From Comamonas sp. KCTC 72670 (GTDB lineage Bacteria; Myxococcota; Myxococcia; Myxococcales; Myxococcaceae), in NCBI GenBank assembly GCA_014656495.1, contig BNCN01000016.1, positions 124,001 through 188,000 on the forward strand: a stretch of 64,000 bases of DNA, read 5' to 3'. The notes under the pieces are model-generated. The model was not told where the DNA came from and did no database searches. It saw only the letters and a list, made by a program, of their open reading frames with translations. A program made the translations under genes and the position numbers. How positions within the stretch are numbered: position 1 is the first letter of the stretch; each line of letters begins with the position of its first letter. Below are positions 50,703 to 59,047 of the stretch, one piece after another.

Positions 50703-52102
50703 ACCCGGCCCAGCGCGCGCGCCGCATGGTGGAGTACCTGCCCCCGCTGCTCCAGAGCGGCGGGAGGATCCACCGCCTCTTCGACGCCATCGCCCAGGAG
50801 CTGGGCGTGATGGAGGGGGGGCTCACCCGCCTCATGCGCTCGCGGTGGTACATGCTCGCCGCGGGGTTCCGGGCGGACGACAGCCTCGCCGTCAAGGCCG
50901 GCTCCGAGTTGGGCCGCATGGGCGCGCTCTACGGACTCCAGCCCGGCCCAGACGAAGGGGCGGCCTACTTCCGGCGGCGGCTCGCCTCCATGGTGGCGCT
51001 GCACCGTGAGGGGTTGGGCACCGCCCCGGCCCTGCTTCGGCTGGTGTCCATGGTGTACCGGGCCGAACAACCGCCAGAGCTCTTCTGGGATGGGGACACG
51101 GCGGTCGGCCGCTTCACCGTCCCGGAGCCACCCGATGCGTCAGGTGCCCCACGAAGCCGGACCCTCACCGTCGAGCTTCACGACAACCCCTCGACGGCCG
51201 CGACGGCGCGCTTCCAACGCATCCCCGCGAACCAACGCCTCCTCACCTTCAACCAGGGCCTGGACCCGGCCCTCCCCGAAATCGAGCTGACCGCGCCCCC
51301 GAACTCGGACATCCGGATTCCCATCCTGCACCACCACGGCTCCGGCCTGGACGTGCTGTTCCTGGGGAGCGTACCTCGCGGGAAGACACTCACGCTGCGC
51401 CACCAACGCAAGCCCCAGATCAACGGCATTCCGGCCTCCGAGCCCGTGCTCCTCGCGCATCCCGCGCGCTTCGATGACACCCCCCAGCCGATTCGCTTCG
51501 ACACGGAGACCGCGCGCTTCTCCGTGTTCGACCCGTACCGGGGCTTGCCCGCACTGGCCCCCGGCGAGAATCACTGGAGCCACGGCACGCTGAGCAAGAC
51601 AGACCTGGCGAACTACCTCCCCGCCGGGCGCAATCCGGAGCTGGAAGAAGCCCGAGGCAAGGCCCTGGAGCTGGCGCTCGAGCCCAAGCAGTCGCAGCCC
51701 ATCGACATCCGGTTCCACTGGACCGAGGTCACCCCCGCCACGTTCGCCCTCCGCATCCCCGTGGACTACGTGCCCCCCCAGGCCGAGAGCCTGCCGGACC
51801 TGGTCCGCGAGCTGACGGCAGCGCTGAACTACGGCCGCGTCTCCGGCGTCCGCGCACGCATCGAGTTCATGCTGACGATGCCACGCGAGGTGTTCGCGGT
51901 GAGCGAGAGCCCGGCGCAGGTGGCCCTCGAAAGCCGCTTCGCGGAGCCTTTCGGCGTCAATGACTCGCCGGTCTCCGACACGCTGACCTCCTTCGGGCCC
52001 GCCATCGATTTCGAGGAGCAGCTCCCGGAGCCCGAGGACCGGCTCTCCTGGTCCGGCTTCTTCGACACCACCCGCTTCAACACCTCGAGGTTCGACAAGT
52101 GA
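50699..52102 (+). CDS. Baseplate wedge/fibre-adaptor protein (gpI/gp48-position)
   Basis: 467 residues, ATGA overlap with gpJ. The N-terminal 130 residues are helical (RARRMVEYLPPLLQSGGRIHRLFDAIAQELGVMEGGLTRLM and RRRLASMVALHREGLGTAPALLRLVS), resembling P2 gpI/Mu gp48 tail proteins. The rest is beta-rich and longer than those proteins, with strands such as IRIPILHHHGSGLDVLFLGSVP and IDIRFHWTEVTPATFALRIPVDYVP. This extra region could attach the fibre encoded next, to which its stop is joined by GTGA. Confidence 0.7.
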   Translation: MNPAQRARRMVEYLPPLLQSGGRIHRLFDAIAQELGVMEGGLTRLMRSRWYMLAAGFRADDSLAVKAGSELGRMGALYGLQPGPDEGAAYFRRRLASMVALHREGLGTAPALLRLVSMVYRAEQPPELFWDGDTAVGRFTVPEPPDASGAPRSRTLTVELHDNPSTAATARFQRIPANQRLLTFNQGLDPALPEIELTAPPNSDIRIPILHHHGSGLDVLFLGSVPRGKTLTLRHQRKPQINGIPASEPVLLAHPARFDDTPQPIRFDTETARFSVFDPYRGLPALAPGENHWSHGTLSKTDLANYLPAGRNPELEEARGKALELALEPKQSQPIDIRFHWTEVTPATFALRIPVDYVPPQAESLPDLVRELTAALNYGRVSGVRARIEFMLTMPREVFAVSESPAQVALESRFAEPFGVNDSPVSDTLTSFGPAIDFEEQLPEPEDRLSWSGFFDTTRFNTSRFDK

Positions 52103-53448
52103 CCGACCCCTACTTCAAGGCCAACCCCGGAGACCCCATCCTCTCCCAGCACTGGAACGACCTCCAGGTGCGGCTCATCGAGGCGATCCGCACGCACACC
52201 CACGAGGGAGGGACGGATGGAATGAAGCTGGGAGGCAGCGGGCTCTCCTCGGAGACCACGCTGAAGGTGATGAACGTGGAGGCCTCCTCCGACATCACCG
52301 CGAAGCAGGTCAAAGTGTCTGGCGCGCTGACGGTGCAAGGCATCAACGTGGCCGACCGCATCACCGGCCTGGGCAACGAGAAGTTCCCCGTCACGGGAGG
52401 AACTCTCTCTGGCGGGCTCTCGGTGACGGGCGCCCTTGGCATCGGGACGACCACGCCCCAGACCGCGCTCCACGTCGTATCGGCCGCCAACGCCGTGGCC
52501 CGTATCGAGGCGGGCGGCACGGGAAGATGGGCGGAGCTCGACCTCTACAGCACCTTCAATGTCGCGAATCAGCGGAGGTGGAACCTGGCCGCGGCCGGCA
52601 GTGGCGTCTTCGCCATCCGACAGCTGACAGACTCGCGCGAGGAGCTGTCCGTGCCGCTGCTGATCAACACGAGCGGCACCGTGAACATCCGGAACCTCGC
52701 GGTCCAGGGCAACATCATGCCCTCGGTGGGGAACTCGGCGGGGTCGGGCATCCAGTTCCCCTCGGACCCAGGGGGCGGCGGTGGAGACCAGGCGTACATC
52801 CGCTACTTCGTCACCGGCGGCGAGACGACCAAGCTTCGCATCGGCATCGACAACGACCCGGATGACACGCTGGGCCTGTGGCAGATGGGTGATGAGCGGC
52901 TCACCATCTACAACGGCAACGTCGGTATCGGAACGCAACTGCCGCAGACGGCGCTGCACATCAAGCAGCGCGCGCCGGGCTACGGCATCCGGCTGGAGGA
53001 CATCCCGTCGCACCGGTTCTTCCAGATCCACTACGAGAACAACAACGCGACGGTGGTCTTCTACCATGAGAACGGCCTGGGCCATTTCATGCGGAGTGAC
53101 GGCTCGTGGAACCGGAACTCCGACGCCTCCTTGAAGGAGAACGTCGTCGGGCTCGAAGGCATCCTGGACAAGGTCCTCCAGCTCAAGCCCTCCACCTTCG
53201 ACTGGAAGGGCACCGGCACCCGGAACATCGGGCTCGTGGCGCAGGACGTGGAGAAGCTCTTCCCCGAGCTCGTGGGCGCCGTACAGCTCGATTCGGCGCC
53301 GGAGCCCAGGACCATCAAGGGCATCGACTACGCGAACGTGGGCGTCCTGGCCGTCGCGGCGATTCAAGAGCTGAAGGCTCGCTACGATGAAACGCTGAAG
53401 GAACTCGAAGCACGCATCCAGACACTCTCCAAGGCCCACCACCCATGA
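52099..53448 (+). CDS. Tail fibre with S74 intramolecular chaperone
   Basis: 449 residues from a GTG overlapping the previous stop. The N terminus has ILSQHWNDLQVRLIEAIRTHTHEGG, an attachment region. The shaft has repeated VxGxLxVTG/GIGTTTPQTALHV units (twice, also GIGTQLPQTALHI), typical of trimeric fibres. The C-terminal 109 residues are a peptidase S74 chaperone: N-SDASLKENV near residue 341 marks the self-cleavage site before the serine, followed by LQLKPSTFDWKGTGTRNIGLVAQDVEKLFPELV. The chaperone folds the trimer and is then released. The fibre probably determines target recognition. Confidence 0.9.
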   Translation: MTDPYFKANPGDPILSQHWNDLQVRLIEAIRTHTHEGGTDGMKLGGSGLSSETTLKVMNVEASSDITAKQVKVSGALTVQGINVADRITGLGNEKFPVTGGTLSGGLSVTGALGIGTTTPQTALHVVSAANAVARIEAGGTGRWAELDLYSTFNVANQRRWNLAAAGSGVFAIRQLTDSREELSVPLLINTSGTVNIRNLAVQGNIMPSVGNSAGSGIQFPSDPGGGGGDQAYIRYFVTGGETTKLRIGIDNDPDDTLGLWQMGDERLTIYNGNVGIGTQLPQTALHIKQRAPGYGIRLEDIPSHRFFQIHYENNNATVVFYHENGLGHFMRSDGSWNRNSDASLKENVVGLEGILDKVLQLKPSTFDWKGTGTRNIGLVAQDVEKLFPELVGAVQLDSAPEPRTIKGIDYANVGVLAVAAIQELKARYDETLKELEARIQTLSKAHHP

Positions 53449-53654
53449 AAGACGTCATCGAACAGCGCCTCGGCGCGCTCCAAGCCGAATACGAAGCCGG
53501 ACAGAAGATGCTCGCGGAGCTGGACGCGAAGCGCTCCCAACTCACCACCACGCTGCTGCGCATCGAGGGCGCCATGCAGGTCCTCCGCGAGATGCTGGCG
53601 TCGGAGCGGCCGGCCACGGACAACGTGACGAATGACGCCAAGGCGGCACGCTGA
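53445..53654 (+). CDS. Small coiled-coil protein
   Basis: 69 residues, ATGA overlap with the fibre gene. Residues about 4-52 form one strong coiled coil (IEQRLGALQAEYEAGQKMLAELDAKRSQLTTTLLRIEGAMQVLREML), followed by a polar tail. It resembles the short accessory/chaperone proteins encoded after tail fibres. Function is inferred from position. Confidence 0.65.
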   Translation: MKDVIEQRLGALQAEYEAGQKMLAELDAKRSQLTTTLLRIEGAMQVLREMLASERPATDNVTNDAKAAR

Positions 53655-53657
53655 GCC

Positions 53658-55349
53658 ATGACCCGCGCGCGCGTTGGTGCCACGTTGAGACATGGCGGGA
53701 AGGCCGTCCCCGCGGGACCCACGGCGCCCGTGGACGCCCAGGGCCTCACGGTGGCGCTCGACGTGCCGCCCCAGGTGGAGCTGCTGCGCGCGTCGCTCAC
53801 CGTGCAGGCCCCGGGAGAGGACGTGACGGTGGATGTCCTGCAGGCCGCCACCGTCACGACCAGCCTCGGCGCGGGTCCCGTGCCCTCGAACGCCCCCCTG
53901 CAATGGTTCAGCGTGGACTGGGGCGCTCGCTGCCCTTTGATGTTCCTGCAGGTGAAGACCCGTGAGGCGAATGTGGAGGGGCGGCTCAGCGTCGCGGACG
54001 GAGGTCCCTGGTACCCGCCCACGCCGGTCACCACCGTGCCGCTCGGGGACAAGGCCAACACGGCGCTGCCGCTGCCCGGCGTCCTCGCCAGCCGGCTGCT
54101 GCTGGAGTTCTTCACGCCGCCAGCCAACCCCGTGCCCCCCGCCACGGGCCAGAAGGCCGCCGCCACGGTGACCTCCCTCGTGGTGAAGGCGGCGGCGCGG
54201 CCCCCGGACCTGTCGGTCCACGTGGAGCCGGAGCGCCCCTTCTTCCAGCACGGGATGCCCTTGCAGCCGCTTCAAGAACTGACGCTGCGGGAGGACCTGC
54301 GCGCGGCGCTCCAGCAAGCCTGGCCCGCGGACCTGCTGGGAGGCACAGTCACCTTGAGCCTCCGGGCCCCCGCGCCGTCACGGCTCCAGCGGCTCGGCCT
54401 CACGCTGGAGACCGCCGAGCTCACCCAGCTGTGGAGCCACGGCGGAGACACGCTCGCGCTTTCACTGGCCTCCGAAGAAGAAGGGATTGGCCGCGTCGAG
54501 GTCTCACCAGACCAGCCCCTGCGGGAGGTCCGGTTCCTCGCGAGGTACCAGCCCCGAGGGGAACGCGCGCCGCTCTCGTTTCCCTCGCCCGGGAACCCTT
54601 CACAAGCGCATCGGTGTGGCGAAGGGTTCGCGGCGGCGCAGTCCTTCACTTCATCCGAGGAAGGCCAGGTCCTCGCGGGGATGGACTGCCACCTCCGCCC
54701 CCTCACGCGCTCCGTCAAGGGCAAGGTGACGCTCTTCCCGGATGCGTATGGCCGTCCAGGCACGGTGCCGCTGGCCCCTGGCGTGGCGTTCGTCATGGAG
54801 GAACAGGCGCAAGCGCCATGGGACGCGCGCTGGGTGTCCATCGAGCTGCCCAAGCCGCTTTCGCTCGACACCACGCGGAGCTGGTGGGCCGTGCTCACGG
54901 TCGACCAAGGGAGCGTCCTTTGGAGTTTGGGGGACGCCGCGAGCGTCGGCGGAGCTTCGGGCGTGGAGCCGCGAGCCGCCCTCTACCGGACCGAGGACAC
55001 CGGCCCCTGGCTGGAGCGTGAAGTGCCTGGACTCAGTGGTTCGCCGGGTGGACCGTGGGCGTACAGTCGTCCGCGACTGCTCGCCGCGGACACCGCGCCC
55101 GCGGAGCCCCTCCAGGTGTTTCTCCGGTGGGGCGCGCGTCAGCTCCCCGTGAAGCTCGATGACCAGGGTTGGGCTCGGCTTGATGAGCGGGAGCTCGCGG
55201 AGCTCCTCCCTCCCGCCGCGCCAGCGACAGGCGCCGCGCCCCTGCTCGAGGTCGTCGTGCGGTCGAGAGTCGCGGGAGAACTCACGCTCTCCGGGCTCCG
55301 CGTGGCGAGCCCCCAGCGCGACACGTTTCCGCTCTTTCAGCCGTCGTAA
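53658..55349 (+). CDS. Large beta-rich tail-cluster protein of unknown function
   Basis: 563 residues, starting 3 bp after the previous stop. No recognised family. The chain is mostly strands with Pro/Gly turns (GLTVALDVPPQVELLRASLTV, LQWFSVDWGARCPLMFLQVKTRE, ARWVSIELPKPLSLDTTRSWWAVLTVD, PLQVFLRWGARQLPVKLDDQ), consistent with two or three beta-sandwich domains. No signal peptide or catalytic motif was seen. It follows the fibre/coiled-coil pair, so it may be an extra receptor-binding, collar or surface protein. Phage tail clusters of Mu/P2 type have no counterpart, which makes it one of the more novel genes here. Confidence 0.6.
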   Translation: MTRARVGATLRHGGKAVPAGPTAPVDAQGLTVALDVPPQVELLRASLTVQAPGEDVTVDVLQAATVTTSLGAGPVPSNAPLQWFSVDWGARCPLMFLQVKTREANVEGRLSVADGGPWYPPTPVTTVPLGDKANTALPLPGVLASRLLLEFFTPPANPVPPATGQKAAATVTSLVVKAAARPPDLSVHVEPERPFFQHGMPLQPLQELTLREDLRAALQQAWPADLLGGTVTLSLRAPAPSRLQRLGLTLETAELTQLWSHGGDTLALSLASEEEGIGRVEVSPDQPLREVRFLARYQPRGERAPLSFPSPGNPSQAHRCGEGFAAAQSFTSSEEGQVLAGMDCHLRPLTRSVKGKVTLFPDAYGRPGTVPLAPGVAFVMEEQAQAPWDARWVSIELPKPLSLDTTRSWWAVLTVDQGSVLWSLGDAASVGGASGVEPRAALYRTEDTGPWLEREVPGLSGSPGGPWAYSRPRLLAADTAPAEPLQVFLRWGARQLPVKLDDQGWARLDERELAELLPPAAPATGAAPLLEVVVRSRVAGELTLSGLRVASPQRDTFPLFQPS

Positions 55350-55361
55350 GGGGCATCCACC

Positions 55362-56168
55362 ATGCTGGCCTCCGTCGAGACCTTCTTCCACGACGTGCTC
55401 CTGTCCTCACTGCCGGACGGTGTCTCCGTGTCCACGGGCCCGTCGTCAGGGCCCGCGGCGGAAGTCGCGCGGCTGCTCGAAGTCGTCGCCCCGAGCTTGA
55501 AGCTGGCCCTGCCCGAGTCCACGGACCTGACGGCCCGCCGAGAGCCCGCGTTCCACTTCGGCGAGCACCACTGGAAGGCCAGCGGGAAGCAGCGGGACTT
55601 CGTTCTACCCGCCTCTAGCGCGGGTCAGGTGGTGGAGGTGGAGTCCCCGCCCGGCCATCCGCTGCGGCGGGGCGACGACTACGAAGTGGAGGGTCGCACG
55701 GTGCGGTGCTACCGCCCCCCCGCTCAAGCGGACGTCGCCGTGGTGGCGCGGCTGCGCGGAGCCCCCGCGGCCGGATTCCTGGAGCGCGCGCCCTGTGACA
55801 TCCCCCTCCTCCTCCGGGCGTGGAGCGAGGAGCACGGTGCGGCGGACGCGTTGCTGGCGAGCGCCTTGAGCACCGTCCTGATCGCCGCCGCGGGGATGGG
55901 AAACCTCGAGGACGCCGCCTCGGACGGAGCCGGCGTGCGCATCCGGCTGTTGCGGCCCACCGTGGTGCTCATCGGGATGGCGCGTGGCGCGGAACGGCTC
56001 CACGACAAGCAATACTTCCGCGCCCAGGCCGAGTTCCTCATCCGAGGGGAGCTGGAGCAGCTCGTCGCGGTGGGGACGCCACAGCCGACCGGCGTCATCC
56101 GCGAGGTCCGGCCCGAGTCGACGGACCCTATTCCCGCCGCACCACCGCGCCCTCCGGAAGCCCCGTGA
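55362..56168 (+). CDS. Probable tail terminator/cap protein, last gene of the cluster
   Basis: 268 residues. A helix-strand N terminus (VETFFHDVLLSSLPDGVSVSTGP, ARLLEVVAPSLKLAL), then PCDIPLLLRAWSEEHGAADALLASALSTVLIAAAGMG and a C-terminal strand set (IRLLRPTVVLIGMARGAERL, AQAEFLIRGELEQLVAVG). The helical block with the all-strand C terminus recalls tail-terminator-type proteins such as DUF4255 members of contractile injection systems, but the match is weak. The last 41 bp overlap the convergent CinA/MoCF gene, so transcripts from the two strands collide here. No transcription terminator was seen after it. Confidence 0.5.
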   Translation: MLASVETFFHDVLLSSLPDGVSVSTGPSSGPAAEVARLLEVVAPSLKLALPESTDLTARREPAFHFGEHHWKASGKQRDFVLPASSAGQVVEVESPPGHPLRRGDDYEVEGRTVRCYRPPAQADVAVVARLRGAPAAGFLERAPCDIPLLLRAWSEEHGAADALLASALSTVLIAAAGMGNLEDAASDGAGVRIRLLRPTVVLIGMARGAERLHDKQYFRAQAEFLIRGELEQLVAVGTPQPTGVIREVRPESTDPIPAAPPRPPEAP

Positions 56169-56865
56169 CGATGCGCTCCAGGGCGGCATCCACGGGCCCT
56201 TGCTGGGCGGACTCGATGGTCACCTTCACCCGGTAGTCCTTGGCCGGGTCGAACTCCGGATAGGAGCCGATGGCCACGTGCGGCATGTCGAGCGCCACGC
56301 GGTCCAGTACGCCGGCGATGTCGCTCTCCCCCAGGCTCAGGTAGAGGCAGCTCACCGACACGGGGGAACCGCCCAGGCGCGCGAGCACCGTCTCCAGCTG
56401 CATCCGGAAGAGCTGGGGCACCCCGGGCAGCAGGTAGATGTCATCCACCGCGAGCACGGGGAACCAGGTCCCGGCTTGGGGCAGGAGCACGGCGCCCTCG
56501 GGGGCATCGGCGAGCCGCAGGCCCTCGGGCGTCACCTCCCGCTCGGGGACGCGGGACGTGATGAGGTCCAGCATCTCCTGGAGCCGCACCACGCGCCGCC
56601 CCATGGCCATGGCCACGGCGCGCACGGTGACGTCGTCATGCGTGGGACCGATGCCGCCGCTGGTGAAGACGTAGCGGGCCTTGCGGCGGGCGCGGGACAC
56701 GGCATCCACGATGGCGTCCACGTCGTCGAGGACCGTCTCCACCGACTGCAGCGGGATGCCCACCTCGCGCAGGCGCTTGATGAGGTGCGGCCCGTTCAGG
56801 TCCTGGACCTTCGCCGTCAGGACCTCGTTGCCGATGATGACTGCCGCTGCGCCGGTCCGTTCCAT
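56128..56865 (-). CDS. CinA/MoCF-domain protein
   Basis: 245 residues, a single molybdopterin-binding (MoCF) domain: AAVIIGNEVLTAKVQDLNGPHLIKRLREVG, ARYVFTSGGIGPTHDDVTVRAVA (the GGIGPTxDD motif), ILTSR-like and YLLPGVPQLFRMQLETVLA. This matches the N-terminal part of CinA/YfaY-type proteins; the C-terminal nicotinamide-nucleotide deamidase domain is absent. Stand-alone MoCF proteins are known or proposed in FAD/nucleotide and cofactor metabolism. It overlaps the last tail-cluster gene tail to tail by 41 bp. Confidence 0.85.
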   Translation of the reverse strand: MERTGAAAVIIGNEVLTAKVQDLNGPHLIKRLREVGIPLQSVETVLDDVDAIVDAVSRARRKARYVFTSGGIGPTHDDVTVRAVAMAMGRRVVRLQEMLDLITSRVPEREVTPEGLRLADAPEGAVLLPQAGTWFPVLAVDDIYLLPGVPQLFRMQLETVLARLGGSPVSVSCLYLSLGESDIAGVLDRVALDMPHVAIGSYPEFDPAKDYRVKVTIESAQQGPVDAALERIVTGLPEGAVVRRE

Positions 56866-56889
56866 AAGGGGCGGCAGTCTAACGCCGAA

Positions 56890-57429
56890 TCAGAACGTGA
56901 TGGTGGCGACCACGGTGTCGTTGTAGGTGCCCGCGGGGACGTTCTGCCCCCTCGGAACCGTACCGAACACAAGCACCGGGACGGGCACGCCCAGGCCGAG
57001 GAACGGGAGCCCCGTGAGCGTGGTGTTGCCCCACGGGAACAGCCGCGTCACATCCCGGTACAGGGTGTAGTCGAGGTAGTCCGCCGAGGCCGTGTTGCGC
57101 ATCCGGCGCAGCGGAGCGGCGTTGGTCGAACCCGCGGCCGGGTGCAGCCCCTGCCCCAGTGTGATGACCGCGAGACTGAGGAAGGTGCACTGCACGCTCA
57201 GCGCGCCCGTCCCGAAGAGGTCGGAACCCAGCGCGGAGTTGACGACGATGGGGTCGTACGTTCCGAAGTTCAGCGTGCCGCCCCCCAGTCCCGCACCGAT
57301 GCTGCAGGCGCCTCCGACATTGGCGGTGACGTTCAGGTTCGCGGTCGCGGTGGCGGCCTCGGCCGAAGAGAAGGCGGCGAGCGACGCCGCGGCGGTGACG
57401 GCGGCAACGGCGGTCTGGATAGCGTTCAT
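56890..57429 (-). CDS. Spore coat protein U (SCPU) domain protein
   Basis: 179 residues from the ATG at 57429, selected for the signal peptide that follows (AAVTAAASLAAFSSAEA). The mature part is beta-rich: ATANLNVTANVGGACSIGAGLGGGTLNFGTYDP (GG.C.I ... LNFGTYDP), then LDYTLYRDVTRLFPWGN and VPAGTYNDTVVATITF, the layout of the SCPU family, pilin-like chaperone-usher subunits also found in myxobacterial spore coats. No chaperone or usher gene is nearby, so it is a solitary member. Confidence 0.85.
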   Translation of the reverse strand: MNAIQTAVAAVTAAASLAAFSSAEAATATANLNVTANVGGACSIGAGLGGGTLNFGTYDPIVVNSALGSDLFGTGALSVQCTFLSLAVITLGQGLHPAAGSTNAAPLRRMRNTASADYLDYTLYRDVTRLFPWGNTTLTGLPFLGLGVPVPVLVFGTVPRGQNVPAGTYNDTVVATITF

Positions 57430-57837
57430 GGACAGGGTTCCAGTGGGCGGCCGGTCGATTCCGGCTGCGGCGACGAATTGCAACGCGCTCGCCAGCCCTC
57501 GAGCCGCCTTGCGCGCACCTCCCTTTCGCGCATGTCGCACCCATGGCCCCCGCACTTCTCCAGGCCTGACACAAAGCGAGTCAGTGTCTGTCTTTGGAGA
57601 TAGGACACCCGCGCGCGCCGGTAGGGAGGCACGTACGGGCGCCGGAGACGACGCGACGCCCATGGCACACGGCTTCCAGGGGCGGCGCTTTCCCAGTTTG
57701 GAGAACACCGATTCCTTGGCGAGCGAGAATGGTGCCCACCGTGAGGAGCCGTCGCCAGGTCCGCCTCGGGATGTTCCGCCAACGACGTCAGCGTGCCCCA
57801 AGGGCCCGAGGCGCGCCGCTTCGCCAGCGCGGTCCGC
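57430..57837. other. Intergenic region
   Basis: 408 bp between the spore coat U gene and tmk, both on the minus strand. Open frames extend across it on both strands, but none has a start signal, and the composition looks like promoter and leader sequence. No distinct motif assigned. Confidence 0.4.
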
Positions 57838-58506
57838 TCAGCGCTTCTTGCGCCCCAGCAGCTTGCGAATCTGCACCAGGGACGCGGCCGTCACGGCCTC
57901 GATGCCCTGCTCACCGTCGATGTGGACGATGCGCTCGTGCTTCTCCCGGCGGCGGATGGCGGCCAGGTACTGCTTCGCGATGCGCCGCTGCGCCTCGTCC
58001 GCCTCGAACAGCTCCGCGGCCCCGCCCCGGGCCTTGCGGCGGCGGGCCGCGACCTCGGGCGCCACGCCCACGAAGAGCGTGAGGTCCGGCGACACCGCGC
58101 ACGCATTCACCGCCTCCACCCAGTCCATGGGCAGCGACGCCCCCTGGTAGGCCAGCGATGACAGGACGTACCGGTCGCACAGGACGATCTGCCCCGCAGC
58201 CAGCGCGGGCAGCACGCGGGCCGTCAGGTGGTCCGTCCGGTCCGCGGCGAAGAGCAGCGCCAGCGTCTCTGGCGCCAGGGGCCCCGCCCCACCGGGCAGG
58301 CCCAACCGGCCCGTGAGCGCCTGCCGAATCAGGGTCCCCACGGGCCCATCCGAGGGCTCCCGCGTGGTCAGGACCGCGTGCCCCTCCGCGCGACAGGCCG
58401 CGGCCAGCCGCTCCACCTGCGTGGTGGTGCCAGCGCCGTCCAGCCCCTCCAGGACGATGAAACGCCCCGGGTAGCGCGCGGAGGCCTTCTTCCGAGCGGC
58501 GCTCAC
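57838..58506 (-). CDS. tmk: Thymidylate kinase
   Basis: 222 residues from a GTG overlapping the upstream gene stop (GTGA). P-loop in GRFIVLEGLDGAGTTTQVERL, the TMP-binding DRY-type motif in VLCDRYVLSSLAYQG, and a LID region RRRKARGG, all typical of TMP kinases. It phosphorylates dTMP to dTDP for DNA synthesis. The P-loop reads DGAGTTT where DGSGKST-type motifs are common, so the invariant lysine of the loop is Thr here. That is unusual and may point to a diverged enzyme or a second paralogue elsewhere. Confidence 0.85.
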   Translation of the reverse strand: MSAARKKASARYPGRFIVLEGLDGAGTTTQVERLAAACRAEGHAVLTTREPSDGPVGTLIRQALTGRLGLPGGAGPLAPETLALLFAADRTDHLTARVLPALAAGQIVLCDRYVLSSLAYQGASLPMDWVEAVNACAVSPDLTLFVGVAPEVAARRRKARGGAAELFEADEAQRRIAKQYLAAIRRREKHERIVHIDGEQGIEAVTAASLVQIRKLLGRKKR

Positions 58507-58841
58507 CGGGGAAGCAGCGCCGAGGGGTCGTCCAGCCGCAGCTCGCTGCGCAGGGCCAGCATCGACTCGTATTGCTTCAGCTCGTCCACCAGGACCTTGC
58601 GGCCCGCGCGGTAGCTGATGAAGGCATAGACGAGCAGCCCCAGCGACAGGAGGGCCGCCGCCCAGGCCAGCAGGGGCGTCCGGAGGGAGTCGTAGAAGAG
58701 CTTGCCCGACGCCCCGCCCACCAGGGAGGCGATGACGGTGGCCACGCCCGCATGGGCGAAGCGCGTGGTGCTCTCGCGGGTGGAAAGGCTGGCCTGGAGC
58801 TGGTCGAGCCGGGCCCGGAGTTCCTGGGGATTGGAAGTCAT
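58503..58841 (-). CDS. Small membrane protein
   Basis: 112 residues from the ATG at 58841 (a GTG three bases upstream is an alternative). A coiled-coil-like N terminus (ELRARLDQLQASL), two hydrophobic helices (about residues 32-46 with VATVIASLVGGASG, and 58-75 with LLAWAAALLSLGLLVYAFI), and a polar C terminus. No family recognised. Coupled to tmk by a 4-bp overlap. Confidence 0.65.
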   Translation of the reverse strand: MTSNPQELRARLDQLQASLSTRESTTRFAHAGVATVIASLVGGASGKLFYDSLRTPLLAWAAALLSLGLLVYAFISYRAGRKVLVDELKQYESMLALRSELRLDDPSALLPR

Positions 58842-59047
58842 CACGGCGCCGAAGACCCTACATCAGAGGGCCTCCCTCGTCGAGTCGGCGCTCCCTCCCT
58901 GGGCGGTCGGAGGAGCCCCAACGGGCGCTGCCCACCTCATCCGCGCCATCATCCCCACACACAGCCACAGTCGGGTTGGATTGCGATCCAGGGGCACCCA
59001 CGCTACATGCGCGGCTCATGCAGCCTTCCGCCCGGACCGAATCCTCC

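Noticed and set aside
41605..56168. Type VI secretion system
   Set aside because: There are no TssJLM membrane complex, ClpV or Hcp/TssBC-pair genes; a single sheath gene with gpD, gpV, gpJ and an S74 fibre fits a phage-tail-like particle.
57430..57837. Extended N terminus of the spore coat U gene
   Set aside because: The signal peptide begins at the ATG at 57429; upstream translation is low-complexity and unlike a protein start.
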